From assembly GCA_902782225.1 (NCBI GenBank), contig CACZMF010000003.1, forward strand, positions 62,001-126,000: a stretch of 64,000 nucleotides of DNA. Reading direction: 5' to 3'. Position 1 is the stretch's first letter, and each line of letters starts with the position of its first letter. Under the pieces are notes generated by a model. That model saw only the letters and a program-made list of their open reading frames with translations. It was not told the origin of the DNA and searched no databases. The stretch is from an uncultured Bacteroidia bacterium (lineage in GTDB: Bacteria > Bacteroidota > Bacteroidia > Bacteroidales > UBA932). Made by a program: the position numbers and the translations under genes. Positions 48,501 through 56,280 of this stretch are shown in pieces.

Positions 48501-48998
48501 GCCTATGCCGTGGCAGATGCGGCCAAGACCCTGGATGAGGCGAAGGCCCTGCCTGACGCTACGTTCATCGAGGCCTACCTCAAGCTCGTCAGGATGATGA
48601 CCCTCCAGTATCCGCATGTCAAGATCGTCGTGCTCATCCACGACACCCTGACTCCGGATGTAGAGGAGTCGCTTCTCCACATTGCCGACCACTACGACAA
48701 CTGCCGTGCGGTCGACCTGTATGCAGTCAACGGATTCAACGACCTGGGCTGGAATTTCGAATACCTCGACCTTGGATACCAGCCGAATATGCCTAAGCAC
48801 GACTTCGACTGGAGCGCCGTGGATAAGTCCGGCGACCTCAGGAAGAACTGCAGCGACCATTATTCCGCCGTGGCTATGCGCTTCATCGCCAACAAGATCT
48901 ACGATGAACTCGGCCCCTGGCTTGAATCTTCCGCTTCCTACAATGAATCCGACAACGGTTCTATTGGCAATTTCGACAACATAAACGGACAATGGTGA
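45549..48998 (+). CDS. Giant GLUG-motif lipoprotein with C-terminal SGNH hydrolase
   Basis: An 1149-residue lipoprotein (lipobox LLAGC, Cys18). Residues about 25-290 are beta-rich and resemble fimbrillin-type domains (TETKTALGAAESGKLPVLWNADDQIWV). Residues about 300-780 hold repeats of the GLUG type, for example GGIVGYMEGGSIENCRVEG, GGIAGYIENASISGCSFSG and GGIVGQIKGGTVENCSVEE. Residues about 838-1128 are an SGNH/GDSL hydrolase: Ser846 in IIGDSLS, block III NGGANDW and the His near 1104 in CSDHYSA. It could be a surface esterase acting on acylated glycans or lipids. ATG 45549 gives the lipobox. The next gene starts inside its stop codon. Confidence 0.82.
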   Translation: MRKSILFAGLMTVLLAGCAKEVEPQDRTDGNYPVLTLTARLTETKTALGAAESGKLPVLWNADDQIWVRSAAQEAGTAGNLFVTSAENISADGKEARFSGEAPSDGPYVAAYPYSAVASGSDNTRLLLDIPAVQNYAAGTFAPGANPSVAVWESGTSMSFTNIFGLLRLKLTGSAPLQKIVVTDNAGDALWGSCQVAIDATSCTAGEAEITNSAENRNSLTLDCGEGVTLGPEPTVFYFVAPAGAFAKGFTCTLYDVKGTVLKTIVTNTPCTIQRNGVSSLESINPESTPFSGGKGTSADPYRITTPADLVQMSSLVNGDDASFASASYKQLNDIDMEGTAVNCIGLSSGKPFKGNYDGGSYTIKNLSPAKSSSASGMFGYTDGATIQNLTVDGYTNNGTNGEQGVIAGRAKNTTFRGINVNGTVDFVKCACGGIVGYMEGGSIENCRVEGFIHNEDTDTFQGVTVVSCVGGIAGYIENASISGCSFSGNVTSKGEQLGGIVGQIKGGTVENCSVEEGSTVTGDNYYVGGIAGEMLGSGNRISDCTVDAHVICYYPGAAGIVAWVQSGDIDNCVVGPKALVRTGQDKAGGIVAYIYHKDTAQTVNISNCAVYCDVAASYSVGGIVGECNPTNNSSVVNIWNCAYQGGEIIDAGHAASKWTMVGGIVAWARMGSTTSTLNIVNCFSDPETIRCDFPWSNEVDMGGFIGEQGGANASVNIQGCYNTLAYGTAVINSMKDIPSNYYNYAALVGLPNTTNFNSVWYINSLPALGKANSGTSANCEGLPVGSMSDGTLLAKLNAFVDSYSGPLTLKKWVAGDNTYPVLAGMVPVSLQGKERPLRVSIIGDSLSTFDGYAPHGYQGSRAPNGYRCHYPSTDGNVTSAAQTYWYILTYELLSNAVWDTNLAFSGTATTRCTDSSYSDKYWYGQDFCTRYIENGGMGHPDIIIINGGANDWAHGIYNLLGSQKLVRYPSTTPHRPSDAAMNAAYAVADAAKTLDEAKALPDATFIEAYLKLVRMMTLQYPHVKIVVLIHDTLTPDVEESLLHIADHYDNCRAVDLYAVNGFNDLGWNFEYLDLGYQPNMPKHDFDWSAVDKSGDLRKNCSDHYSAVAMRFIANKIYDELGPWLESSASYNESDNGSIGNFDNINGQW

Positions 48999-51337
48999 TG
49001 AAAACGAGATACTTTATTCCCCTGCTGCTTGCATTGGCGGCAGTTTCCTGCAACAAGGAAAAGGCCATTGAAGAAAACACTTCCGGCGAGCTTGTCGAGC
49101 TGACTGCAAGCATCGGCACCCCCGCCACCAAGATCCACTTTGCGGGCGATATGGGGGCCTACACCGACACCCGCTGGGAAGACGGCGACCAGTTGTGGGT
49201 GCGCAGCGACACTCAGCCCTACTGGGAGCGCGGCGACTGCTTCACGGCCACCGGCATCAGTTCCGACGGCCATTCCGCTACATTCGTGGGCCGCACCCGC
49301 ACCGACGGCAAACTCTGCGCAGTGTACCCCTATGGCCTCGTGGCTCCGGGATCCGACAACGCGAAGATCCTGCTGGACGTACCTGCCGAGCGCGCCATGG
49401 TGGCAGGTGACTGTCCTGCAAGGTCCATTGCCGCGGCCGCTTTCATTTCCGACGGCGGCACCGCCCTGCAGATGAACTATCTTTTCGGCGCCATCAGGTT
49501 CAGCATCACCGGCTCCGGCGAAACCTTGAGCAAGGCCGAACTTGTCGACGCCGGCGGAGCGGCTCTCTGGGGCACCCTTGAGATAGTGCCTGATTATGCT
49601 GGCAATACCGCCGCCCTCACGATGGCCAACACTTCGCTGACACGGAGCACCGTAACCCTCAGCGCTGCCGGCATGAGCCTCGGTTCCACGCCGCTCGACT
49701 TCTATTTCGTGCTCCCTGAAGGCTCGCTCGGCAAAGGCTTCAGCCTTATCCTTTACGACAGCGCCGACAAGGCCTATGTGTTCTCAAGCAAGGACGCAGC
49801 CAACGTGATTACATGCGGCAAGGTGGTCAAGATGCCGGCGGTTGATATTTCCGCTGCCGGCGGCAACGTGGACAAACCCACCTTCTCACAGGGCACCGGC
49901 ACCCAGTCCGATCCCTATGTCGTCGCTACTTCCGACGATCTCGTGACTATGATGGGACTCATTAATGATGAGACTACTTACCCGTCTTATATGGACAAAT
50001 ACTTCAGCCAGACTGCCGACATCGACATGGCCGGGGTATTCTTCGCTCCCATAGGCGTTTCGACCCAGAAGCCGTTCAAGGGACACTACCTGGGAGGCGG
50101 CCACAAGGTGTCGAACCTCACTACCGGCGGCGCTTCTTCCGACTGCCCTGCCAGCGGAATCTTCGGCTATGCCGAGGATGCCGTGATTGACGGCGTGGTG
50201 GTGGAAGGACGAGTCAACAACGGCACATTCAACCGCGTCGGCGGCGTCGTGGGCTATGCAAAGAACTGCACTGTCTCCGAATGCCGTTATGTCGGCGGCG
50301 AACTGACAGGCACAACCAACATGTGCGCCGGAATTGTGGGCCATCAGGTGGGCGGCCTCATCACCGACTGCGAAATGACGGGAGGCAAGATCACTTCCAC
50401 AGGTCCTTATGCAGCTGGTATCGTGGCTTATTGCACCAACCTCGCGACGGTCAGGAACTGTACCGTGTCCGGTGGTTCCGTGATCAGCGGCACCTACGGC
50501 ATCGGCGGCATCTGCGCCCGTCTCGACAACGGCGTCATCAGCGGCTGCGTGTTCAAGGGCGCTTCGGCCGTGGAGGCGAGCAGCTACTATGCTGCCGCAA
50601 TTGTCGGCTCTTCGATCGGAGACGGCGGTTGCACCATAGACAAATGCTTTGTCCTCGACATCTGCAACGTCAGCGCCACTTACTGCGCTGCCGGCATACT
50701 TGGGTATGTGTATCCGAATGCCAGCCAGAGCATTGTCGTCAGCAATTGCGGCGTACTTGGCGGAACCATACGCTCCACCAGCTGCGACACCGGAGCCGAC
50801 CCGGCCAAGGGCGACTGTATGAGCGCCGGCATCGTGGGCTGGCTCCGCACCAGCAACGCCGGCAACAAGGGGGTCATCATCAACTGCTTCGTGTATGTCT
50901 CCCCCGGCGGCTTCCCCTGCACCCTTGCGATGAGCCATCCTTCCGTGGGCGGCATCGTGGGATATGTGTCCACGAAGAACGATTCCGGCAATGAGATCCT
51001 TGTGGCCAACTGCGCCACCACGACCGTCCAGAGCGACATCACCATAGCGGGCTCCCCTGTGACCAACGTCGCTGCCGCGGGCCGCGTGGGCGCCATCTTC
51101 GGATGGGGCACCAACAGCGACACCGTCACCTTCGACAACTGCTGCTACCTCAGCACCAGCGATCTCACGATAGGCGGCGGCTCCTGTGTGGTGAGCAATT
51201 GCACCGGCTATGACGCCGCGACATTCAAGGACGGCTCTACGGCCCTCGGAAAACTCAATGGCTACGCCACTGCCTGCTCCGATTACGCTTTGAGCAGCTG
51301 GACCGCCAATTCCGACGGACTGCCTGTGCTCAACTAA
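48998..51337 (+). CDS. GLUG-motif lipoprotein without hydrolase domain
   Basis: A 779-residue lipoprotein (lipobox AAVSC, Cys18; then NKEKAIEENTSGE). It shares the N-terminal beta domains (TRWEDGDQLWVRSDTQPYWERGD), the same linker (GTGTQSDPYVVATSDDLVTMM) and GLUG repeats (GGVVGYAKNCTVSECRYVGG, AGIVGHQVGGLITDCEMTGG, GGICARLDNGVISGCVFKG, AGILGYVYPNASQ) with the gene before it but ends after the repeats. The two look like paralogues from a duplication with gain or loss of the SGNH module. ATG 48998 overlaps the previous stop by one base; ATG 48992 is the alternative. A strong terminator follows. Confidence 0.8.
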   Translation: MKTRYFIPLLLALAAVSCNKEKAIEENTSGELVELTASIGTPATKIHFAGDMGAYTDTRWEDGDQLWVRSDTQPYWERGDCFTATGISSDGHSATFVGRTRTDGKLCAVYPYGLVAPGSDNAKILLDVPAERAMVAGDCPARSIAAAAFISDGGTALQMNYLFGAIRFSITGSGETLSKAELVDAGGAALWGTLEIVPDYAGNTAALTMANTSLTRSTVTLSAAGMSLGSTPLDFYFVLPEGSLGKGFSLILYDSADKAYVFSSKDAANVITCGKVVKMPAVDISAAGGNVDKPTFSQGTGTQSDPYVVATSDDLVTMMGLINDETTYPSYMDKYFSQTADIDMAGVFFAPIGVSTQKPFKGHYLGGGHKVSNLTTGGASSDCPASGIFGYAEDAVIDGVVVEGRVNNGTFNRVGGVVGYAKNCTVSECRYVGGELTGTTNMCAGIVGHQVGGLITDCEMTGGKITSTGPYAAGIVAYCTNLATVRNCTVSGGSVISGTYGIGGICARLDNGVISGCVFKGASAVEASSYYAAAIVGSSIGDGGCTIDKCFVLDICNVSATYCAAGILGYVYPNASQSIVVSNCGVLGGTIRSTSCDTGADPAKGDCMSAGIVGWLRTSNAGNKGVIINCFVYVSPGGFPCTLAMSHPSVGGIVGYVSTKNDSGNEILVANCATTTVQSDITIAGSPVTNVAAAGRVGAIFGWGTNSDTVTFDNCCYLSTSDLTIGGGSCVVSNCTGYDAATFKDGSTALGKLNGYATACSDYALSSWTANSDGLPVLN

Positions 51338-51357
51338 GGGATTCTCTAAAGATTTGG

Positions 51358-51393
51358 AAGCCGGTGAATTACGATTCGCCGGCTTTTTTTTTT
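51358..51393 (+). terminator. Rho-independent terminator after the GLUG operon
   Basis: AAGCCGGTGAA (51358-51368) pairs with TTCGCCGGCTT (51375-51385): 11 bp with one G-U pair, 6-base loop, followed by ten T (51384-51393). It separates the lipoprotein operon from the ATPase operon, whose promoter starts in the same T-tract. Confidence 0.9.
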
Positions 51394-51422
51394 GCTAATG
51401 CCCGGATTATTCATTATATTTG
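51391..51422 (+). promoter_or_regulatory. Promoter of the V-type ATPase operon
   Basis: TTTG (51391-51394), 20 nt, TATATTTG (51415-51422). Transcription should start near 51429, about 20 bases before ATG 51449. Confidence 0.75.
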
Positions 51423-51448
51423 AAAACTATTATAACCACGTTTCCATT

Positions 51449-52048
51449 ATGCAGAATAAACTACAGGAACTCACCGAACAGCTCTACAACGAAGGCCTTG
51501 CCAAGGGTCGCGAGGAAGGCGACCGCTATCTGGCCGAGGCCAGGGAGAAGGCTGCCAATACGATTGAAGAGGCCAAAAACGAAGCTGCAGCCATAGTGGC
51601 CCGCGCCGAGAAGGAAGCCGCCGACCTAAAGTCGAAGGCGGAAGCCGACGTCCGGATGGCCTCCTCCCAGGCCCTGCAGGCCACACGTAAGGATATCGAG
51701 AATCTCGTCGTGACCCGTCTCTCCTCGCAGGGGGCGGTGTCCGACCCTGAATTCCTGAAAGAGATAATCCGCAGTATCGCTGGCGGTTTCGCCGCAAAGG
51801 AGAATACTGACATTTCCCTGGTGCTTCCTGAATCATTGCGCGCCTCCCTTGAGCCCTGGGTTGCATCGGAACTGGCAAAGATGCTTTCGGTGCCCGTCGA
51901 AGCCAGGTTCAGCAAGAAGCTTTCCGGCGGCTTCACCATCGGCCCCAAAGACGGAAGCTACTTCATCAGTTTTTCCGACAAGACTTTCGACTCCCTGATT
52001 GCCGAGTATCTGCGTCCCGTGACCCGTAAACTGCTCTTTGGTGAATAA
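51449..52048 (+). CDS. ntpE: V/A-type ATPase subunit E (stalk)
   Basis: A 199-residue subunit. The N-terminal half is one long charged helix (MQNKLQELTEQLYNEGLAKGREEGDRYLAEAREKAANTIEEAKNEAAAIV) and the C-terminal half a compact domain (SLRASLEPWVASELAKML, GGFTIGPKDGSYFISFSDKTFDSLIAEYLRP). This is the peripheral-stalk E protein that links the catalytic head to the membrane motor. ATG 51449 fits; the longer opening at 51392 runs through the terminator and promoter. It overlaps the next gene by 8 nt. Confidence 0.85.
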   Translation: MQNKLQELTEQLYNEGLAKGREEGDRYLAEAREKAANTIEEAKNEAAAIVARAEKEAADLKSKAEADVRMASSQALQATRKDIENLVVTRLSSQGAVSDPEFLKEIIRSIAGGFAAKENTDISLVLPESLRASLEPWVASELAKMLSVPVEARFSKKLSGGFTIGPKDGSYFISFSDKTFDSLIAEYLRPVTRKLLFGE

Positions 52049-52604
52049 TTACGAGTACATAATCGCTTCGCTGCCCGTCCTTGGCAAGGACGCCGGCAGC
52101 GTGGATGCCGATGCTCTTGTCCAGTCTGTACGCAACCAGTGTTCGGATTCCGACAACGCCCTGATTGACAAGCTGCTGGACGGATTCGATGCGGAAAAGC
52201 TCGATGCCGCCTTCTATGAGGAAGCGCTGAAGTCGCGGAATCATTTCCTCCGGGAGTATCTGCTCTTCGACCTGCAGGTGCGCAACACCAAGGCGGAGTA
52301 CCTGAACTCAGTGCTCGGAAGGCCGCTGGATCAGGATGTCATTCCCCTCGGGGAAGAGTTTGACGACAAGCCGCGCGTGATGGAAATCCTCCAGGACACG
52401 GACATACTCAAGCGGGAAAGGGCCTTGGACGAGCTAATGTGGGAAAAGGCGGACAGCCTCACGGAACTGGACCTTTTCGACATCGACATCATCCTGGCGT
52501 TCATAGCGAAGATCAAAATCGCCGACAGGTGGAGCAAACTTGATGAGGAGACAGGGCGCGAACTGTTCCGCCGCCTCGTGAATGAAATAAGAAACACAAG
52601 ATAA
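52041..52604 (+). CDS. DUF2764 V-ATPase-associated protein
   Basis: A 187-residue protein starting at GTG 52041 (VNNYEYIIASLPVLG). The DUF2764 family is found in V/A-ATPase operons of Bacteroidota and related phyla, always between subunits E and A, as here. It contains a helical pattern with LDGFDAEKLDAAFYEEALKSRNHFLREYLLFDLQVRNTKAEYLNS and the acidic ELDLFDIDIILAFIAKIKI. Since this operon has no subunit C or F gene, DUF2764 may take over a C-like role, which is inference. It precedes subunit A by 1 nt. Confidence 0.82.
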   Translation: MNNYEYIIASLPVLGKDAGSVDADALVQSVRNQCSDSDNALIDKLLDGFDAEKLDAAFYEEALKSRNHFLREYLLFDLQVRNTKAEYLNSVLGRPLDQDVIPLGEEFDDKPRVMEILQDTDILKRERALDELMWEKADSLTELDLFDIDIILAFIAKIKIADRWSKLDEETGRELFRRLVNEIRNTR

Positions 52605-52605
52605 T

Positions 52606-54360
52606 ATGGCAACAAAAGGAATAGTGACAGGCATCGTGTCCAACCTGGTGACCGTCCAGGTGGACGGCCCCGTGGGCGAGAACGAGCTCTGCCACATCAA
52701 TCTCGGCGGCACCCTGCTGCTGGCCGAGGTGATAAAAGTCACGGGCGACAAAGCGTCCGTGCAGGTTTTTGAAAGCACCCGCGGCCTCAAAAACGGCGAC
52801 CAGGCCGTCTTTCTGGGCAGGATGCTGGAGGCGAGCCTGGGTCCCGGACTGCTTTCCGGAATCTACGACGGTCTCCAGAACGACCTCACTACCATGGAGG
52901 GCGTCTTCCTGAAGAGGGGCGAATACACAGACCCTCTCGACCACGAGAAGCTATGGGAGTTCACCCCCATAGCCGCCCCCGGCGACAAGGTCGTCGCCGC
53001 CGACTGGCTGGGCGAGGTCAAGGAAGGGTGGCTTCCCCACAAGATTATGGTGCCGTTCATCTTCAAGGGCGAATATACCGTCAAGTCGGTAATCCCTGCA
53101 GGCTCATATAATATCGACACCGTGGTCGCCGTGCTGGTGTCCGAAGACGGCACGGAATGCCCCGTCACGATGGTCCAGAAGTGGCCTGTCAAGGTAGCTG
53201 TCCGGGGCTATCGCGAGAAGCCGCGCCCCGGCAAGATAATGGAGACGGGAGTCCGTATCATCGACACCTTCAACCCTATCGCTGAAGGCGGCACGGGCTT
53301 CATTCCCGGACCTTTCGGATGCGGCAAGACCGTGCTCCAGCACGCCATAGCCAAGCAGGGCGAGGCCGACATCGTGGTGATGGCCGCCTGCGGCGAGCGA
53401 GCCAACGAGGTGGTGGAAATCTTCACCGAGTACCCCGAACTCGTGGATCCGCACACCGGCCGCAAGCTTATGGAACGCACTGTGATCATCTGCAACACGT
53501 CCAATATGCCGGTGGCAGCCCGTGAGGCCTCGGTCTACACGGCAATGACTATCTGCGAGTACTACAGGGCGATGGGCTACCGCTGTCTGCTGCTTGCCGA
53601 CTCCACGTCCCGCTGGGCGCAGGCGCTCCGGGAAATGTCCAACCGTATGGAAGAGCTTCCCGGCCAGGACGCCTTCCCGGTGGACCTTTCCGCAATCATA
53701 TCCAATTTCTACTCCCGCGCGGGGCAGGTGGTGCTGAACAACGGAAAGACCGGCGCCGTGACCTTCATAGGCACGGTCTCCCCCGCCGGCGGCAACCTCA
53801 AGGAGCCCGTCACCGAAAGCACCAAGAAGGCCGCCCGCTGTTTCTATGCCCTCGAGCAGAACAGGGCCGACCAGAAACGCTACCCCGCCGTCAATCCGGT
53901 GGAGTCCTACTCGAAATACCTCGAGTATCCTGAGATCCAGGCCTCGCTCGAAGAGACCATCGAGCGCGGCTGGATAGACAAGGTGCTTGAAGCCAAGAAC
54001 CTGGTGCGCCGCGGAAAGGAAATGGCCGAGCAGATCAACATCCTCGGCGACGACGGCGTGCCCATGAGCTACCACGAAGCCTTCTGGAAGAGCGAACTCA
54101 TAGATTTCGCCTTCCTGCAGCAGGACGCCTTCGACGCTGTCGACGCAGTTTGCCCGCTGGAGCGCCAGAAGTTTATGCTGAACCTCATCCTGGACATCTG
54201 CAGCCGTAAATTCGAGTTCGAAGACTACGAGAAGTGCCGCGGCTCTTTCAAGGAACTCATCAACATTCTGCGGCAGATGAATTATTCCGAATTCAAGTCG
54301 GAAGCATTTGAAAAGTATTACGACTCGCTCAAACAACAAATCTCGGAATATGGCAACTAA
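52606..54360 (+). CDS. ntpA: V/A-type ATPase catalytic subunit A
   Basis: A 584-residue catalytic subunit. The P-loop GPFGCGKTVLQHAIAK lies near residue 235, with the arginine/Walker B region (DSTSRWAQALREMSNRMEELPGQDAFP) and the non-homologous insertion typical of A subunits. It hydrolyses or makes ATP, driving or driven by Na+ or H+ flow. It overlaps subunit B by 11 nt. Confidence 0.97.
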   Translation: MATKGIVTGIVSNLVTVQVDGPVGENELCHINLGGTLLLAEVIKVTGDKASVQVFESTRGLKNGDQAVFLGRMLEASLGPGLLSGIYDGLQNDLTTMEGVFLKRGEYTDPLDHEKLWEFTPIAAPGDKVVAADWLGEVKEGWLPHKIMVPFIFKGEYTVKSVIPAGSYNIDTVVAVLVSEDGTECPVTMVQKWPVKVAVRGYREKPRPGKIMETGVRIIDTFNPIAEGGTGFIPGPFGCGKTVLQHAIAKQGEADIVVMAACGERANEVVEIFTEYPELVDPHTGRKLMERTVIICNTSNMPVAAREASVYTAMTICEYYRAMGYRCLLLADSTSRWAQALREMSNRMEELPGQDAFPVDLSAIISNFYSRAGQVVLNNGKTGAVTFIGTVSPAGGNLKEPVTESTKKAARCFYALEQNRADQKRYPAVNPVESYSKYLEYPEIQASLEETIERGWIDKVLEAKNLVRRGKEMAEQINILGDDGVPMSYHEAFWKSELIDFAFLQQDAFDAVDAVCPLERQKFMLNLILDICSRKFEFEDYEKCRGSFKELINILRQMNYSEFKSEAFEKYYDSLKQQISEYGN

Positions 54361-55672
54361 AGCATATCAACGAATATACACCAAGCTCCAGGCCATCACG
54401 AAGGCGACCGTTTCGCTCGATGCCGCAGGAGTAGCTAACGAAGAACTCGCCACGGTGGGCGGCAAACTGGCGCAGGTGGTCAAGACCCGCGGCGACCGCG
54501 TGACCCTTCAGGTGTTTTCCGGCACCGAGGGTGTGCCGACCGATGCCGAGGTCAGTTTCTTCGGCGAGCCCCCTACCCTGAAGGTCAGCGACCAGCTTTC
54601 CGGACGTTTCTTCAACGCCTACGGCAAGCCCATCGACGGCGGTCCCGAGGTGGAAGGCGAAGAGCGCGAGGCGGGCGGCCCTTCAGTGAACCCGTATAAG
54701 CGCCGCCAGCCCAGTGAGCTGATACCCACCGGTATAGCCGGCATCGACCTCAACAATACCCTCGTCTCCGGCCAGAAGATTCCTTTCTTCGCCGACCCCG
54801 ACCAGCCCTACAACCAGGTGATGGCCGACGTAGCGCTGCGTGCGGACGTAGACAAGATCATCCTTGGCGGCATGGGCCTTTCCAACGACGACTATCTCTT
54901 CTTCCGCCACGCCTTCGAAAGCGCCGGCGCCCTCGACAGGATAGTCTCCTTCGTCAACACGACCGAGGAACCCCCGGTGGAACGCCTTCTGATTCCGGAT
55001 ATGGCGCTGACCGCCGCGGAATACTTCGCCGTGGACAAGAACGAAAAGGTGCTGGTGCTTCTGACCGATATGACGCTTTATGCCGACGCCCTCTCGATCG
55101 TGAGCAACCGTATGGACCAGATTCCTTCCAAGGACTCAATGCCCGGCTCGCTTTATTCCGACCTCGCGAAGATATACGAGAAGGCGGTGCAGCTGCCGGA
55201 CGGCGGCTCCATCACCATCATCGCCGTGACGACGCTCAACGACGGAGACATCACCCACGCTATCCCCGACAACACCGGTTATATCACTGAAGGACAGATA
55301 TTCCTGCGTGCCGATTCCGACTCCGGAAAGGTTATCGTGGACCCGTTCAGGAGCCTTAGCCGACTCAAGCAGCTGGTCCAGGGCAAGAAGACGCGCGAAG
55401 ACCACAGCCAGGTGATGAACGCCGGCGTGCGCCTTTACGCCGATGCCCAGAATGCGAAGACCAAACTTCAGAACGGTTTCGACCTGTCCGACTACGACCT
55501 GCGCTGCCTGGACTACGCGAAGGATTATGCCACGCAGATTCTCAGCATCGACGTGAACATCACCATCGAGGAAATGCTCGACACTGCCTGGCGCCTGTTC
55601 GCCAAGTACTTCTCCCCCGCCGAGACCGGCATAAAGCAGGCCCTCATCGATAAATACTGGAAGACTGTCTGA
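54350..55672 (+). CDS. ntpB: V/A-type ATPase subunit B
   Basis: A 440-residue non-catalytic nucleotide-binding subunit. It contains GGPSVNPYKRRQPSELIPTGIAGIDLNNTLVSGQKIPFFADPDQPYNQV and LVLLTDMTLYADALSIVSNRMDQIPSKDSMPGSLYSDLAKIYEKA, as B subunits do, without a classical P-loop. ATG 54350 was chosen over the longer frame inside subunit A. Confidence 0.96.
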   Translation: MATKAYQRIYTKLQAITKATVSLDAAGVANEELATVGGKLAQVVKTRGDRVTLQVFSGTEGVPTDAEVSFFGEPPTLKVSDQLSGRFFNAYGKPIDGGPEVEGEEREAGGPSVNPYKRRQPSELIPTGIAGIDLNNTLVSGQKIPFFADPDQPYNQVMADVALRADVDKIILGGMGLSNDDYLFFRHAFESAGALDRIVSFVNTTEEPPVERLLIPDMALTAAEYFAVDKNEKVLVLLTDMTLYADALSIVSNRMDQIPSKDSMPGSLYSDLAKIYEKAVQLPDGGSITIIAVTTLNDGDITHAIPDNTGYITEGQIFLRADSDSGKVIVDPFRSLSRLKQLVQGKKTREDHSQVMNAGVRLYADAQNAKTKLQNGFDLSDYDLRCLDYAKDYATQILSIDVNITIEEMLDTAWRLFAKYFSPAETGIKQALIDKYWKTV

Positions 55673-56280
55673 TGGCAATCAAGTTCCAATACAACAAAAC
55701 ATCCTTGACAAACCTTGGCAAGCAGCTGAAGGTCAGGCAGAATGCGCTCCCGACCCTGAAGAACAAGGAGTCTGCGCTCCGGGTCAGCGTGATTGCCGCC
55801 AAAGCCGAGGCGCAGGCCCAGGCCGATGCCCTGGAGGCGAAGATGCGGGAGTATGACTATCTCGCCGCCCTCTGGAACGAATTCGAGCCGGGGCTCATAC
55901 GCATCACGGACATCCACCTGAAGACGGTGAAGATTGCCGGCGTCAAGGCTCCGATGCTCGACGGAATCGACTTCTCTCTCGAGCCGTTCAACGCTTTCGT
56001 GAAGCCTGCCTGGTATGCCGACGGGGTGCGTATCCTTAAGGAACTCAGCACCTTGGGTATCGAGTCCGAAGTGTCGGAGGAGAGGCGCCAGATTCTGGAA
56101 TTCAACCGCAAGAAGACCACGCAGAAGGTCAATCTCTACGAAAAGGTGCAGATTCCCGGCTATCAGGAGGCCATACGCAAGATCAAACGCTATATGGAAG
56201 ATGAGGAGAACCTCTCCAAGGCCTCGTCCAAGATAGTGAAAGAAAGACACGCGCAGCAAGAAGAGGAGGAAGAGCTATGA
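55672..56280 (+). CDS. ntpD: V/A-type ATPase subunit D (central shaft)
   Basis: A 202-residue coiled-coil shaft subunit. It has FQYNKTSLTNLGKQLKVRQNALPTLKNKESALRVSVIAAK at the N-terminus and a C-terminal helix (QEAIRKIKRYMEDEENLSKASSKIVKERHAQQEEEEEL). It starts on the last base of the subunit B stop and overlaps subunit I by 4 nt. Confidence 0.93.
   Translation: MAIKFQYNKTSLTNLGKQLKVRQNALPTLKNKESALRVSVIAAKAEAQAQADALEAKMREYDYLAALWNEFEPGLIRITDIHLKTVKIAGVKAPMLDGIDFSLEPFNAFVKPAWYADGVRILKELSTLGIESEVSEERRQILEFNRKKTTQKVNLYEKVQIPGYQEAIRKIKRYMEDEENLSKASSKIVKERHAQQEEEEEL

Noticed and set aside
45549-51337. The two GLUG genes as an assembly duplication
   Set aside because: The copies differ throughout in sequence and length, so they are paralogues and not a repeated contig segment.
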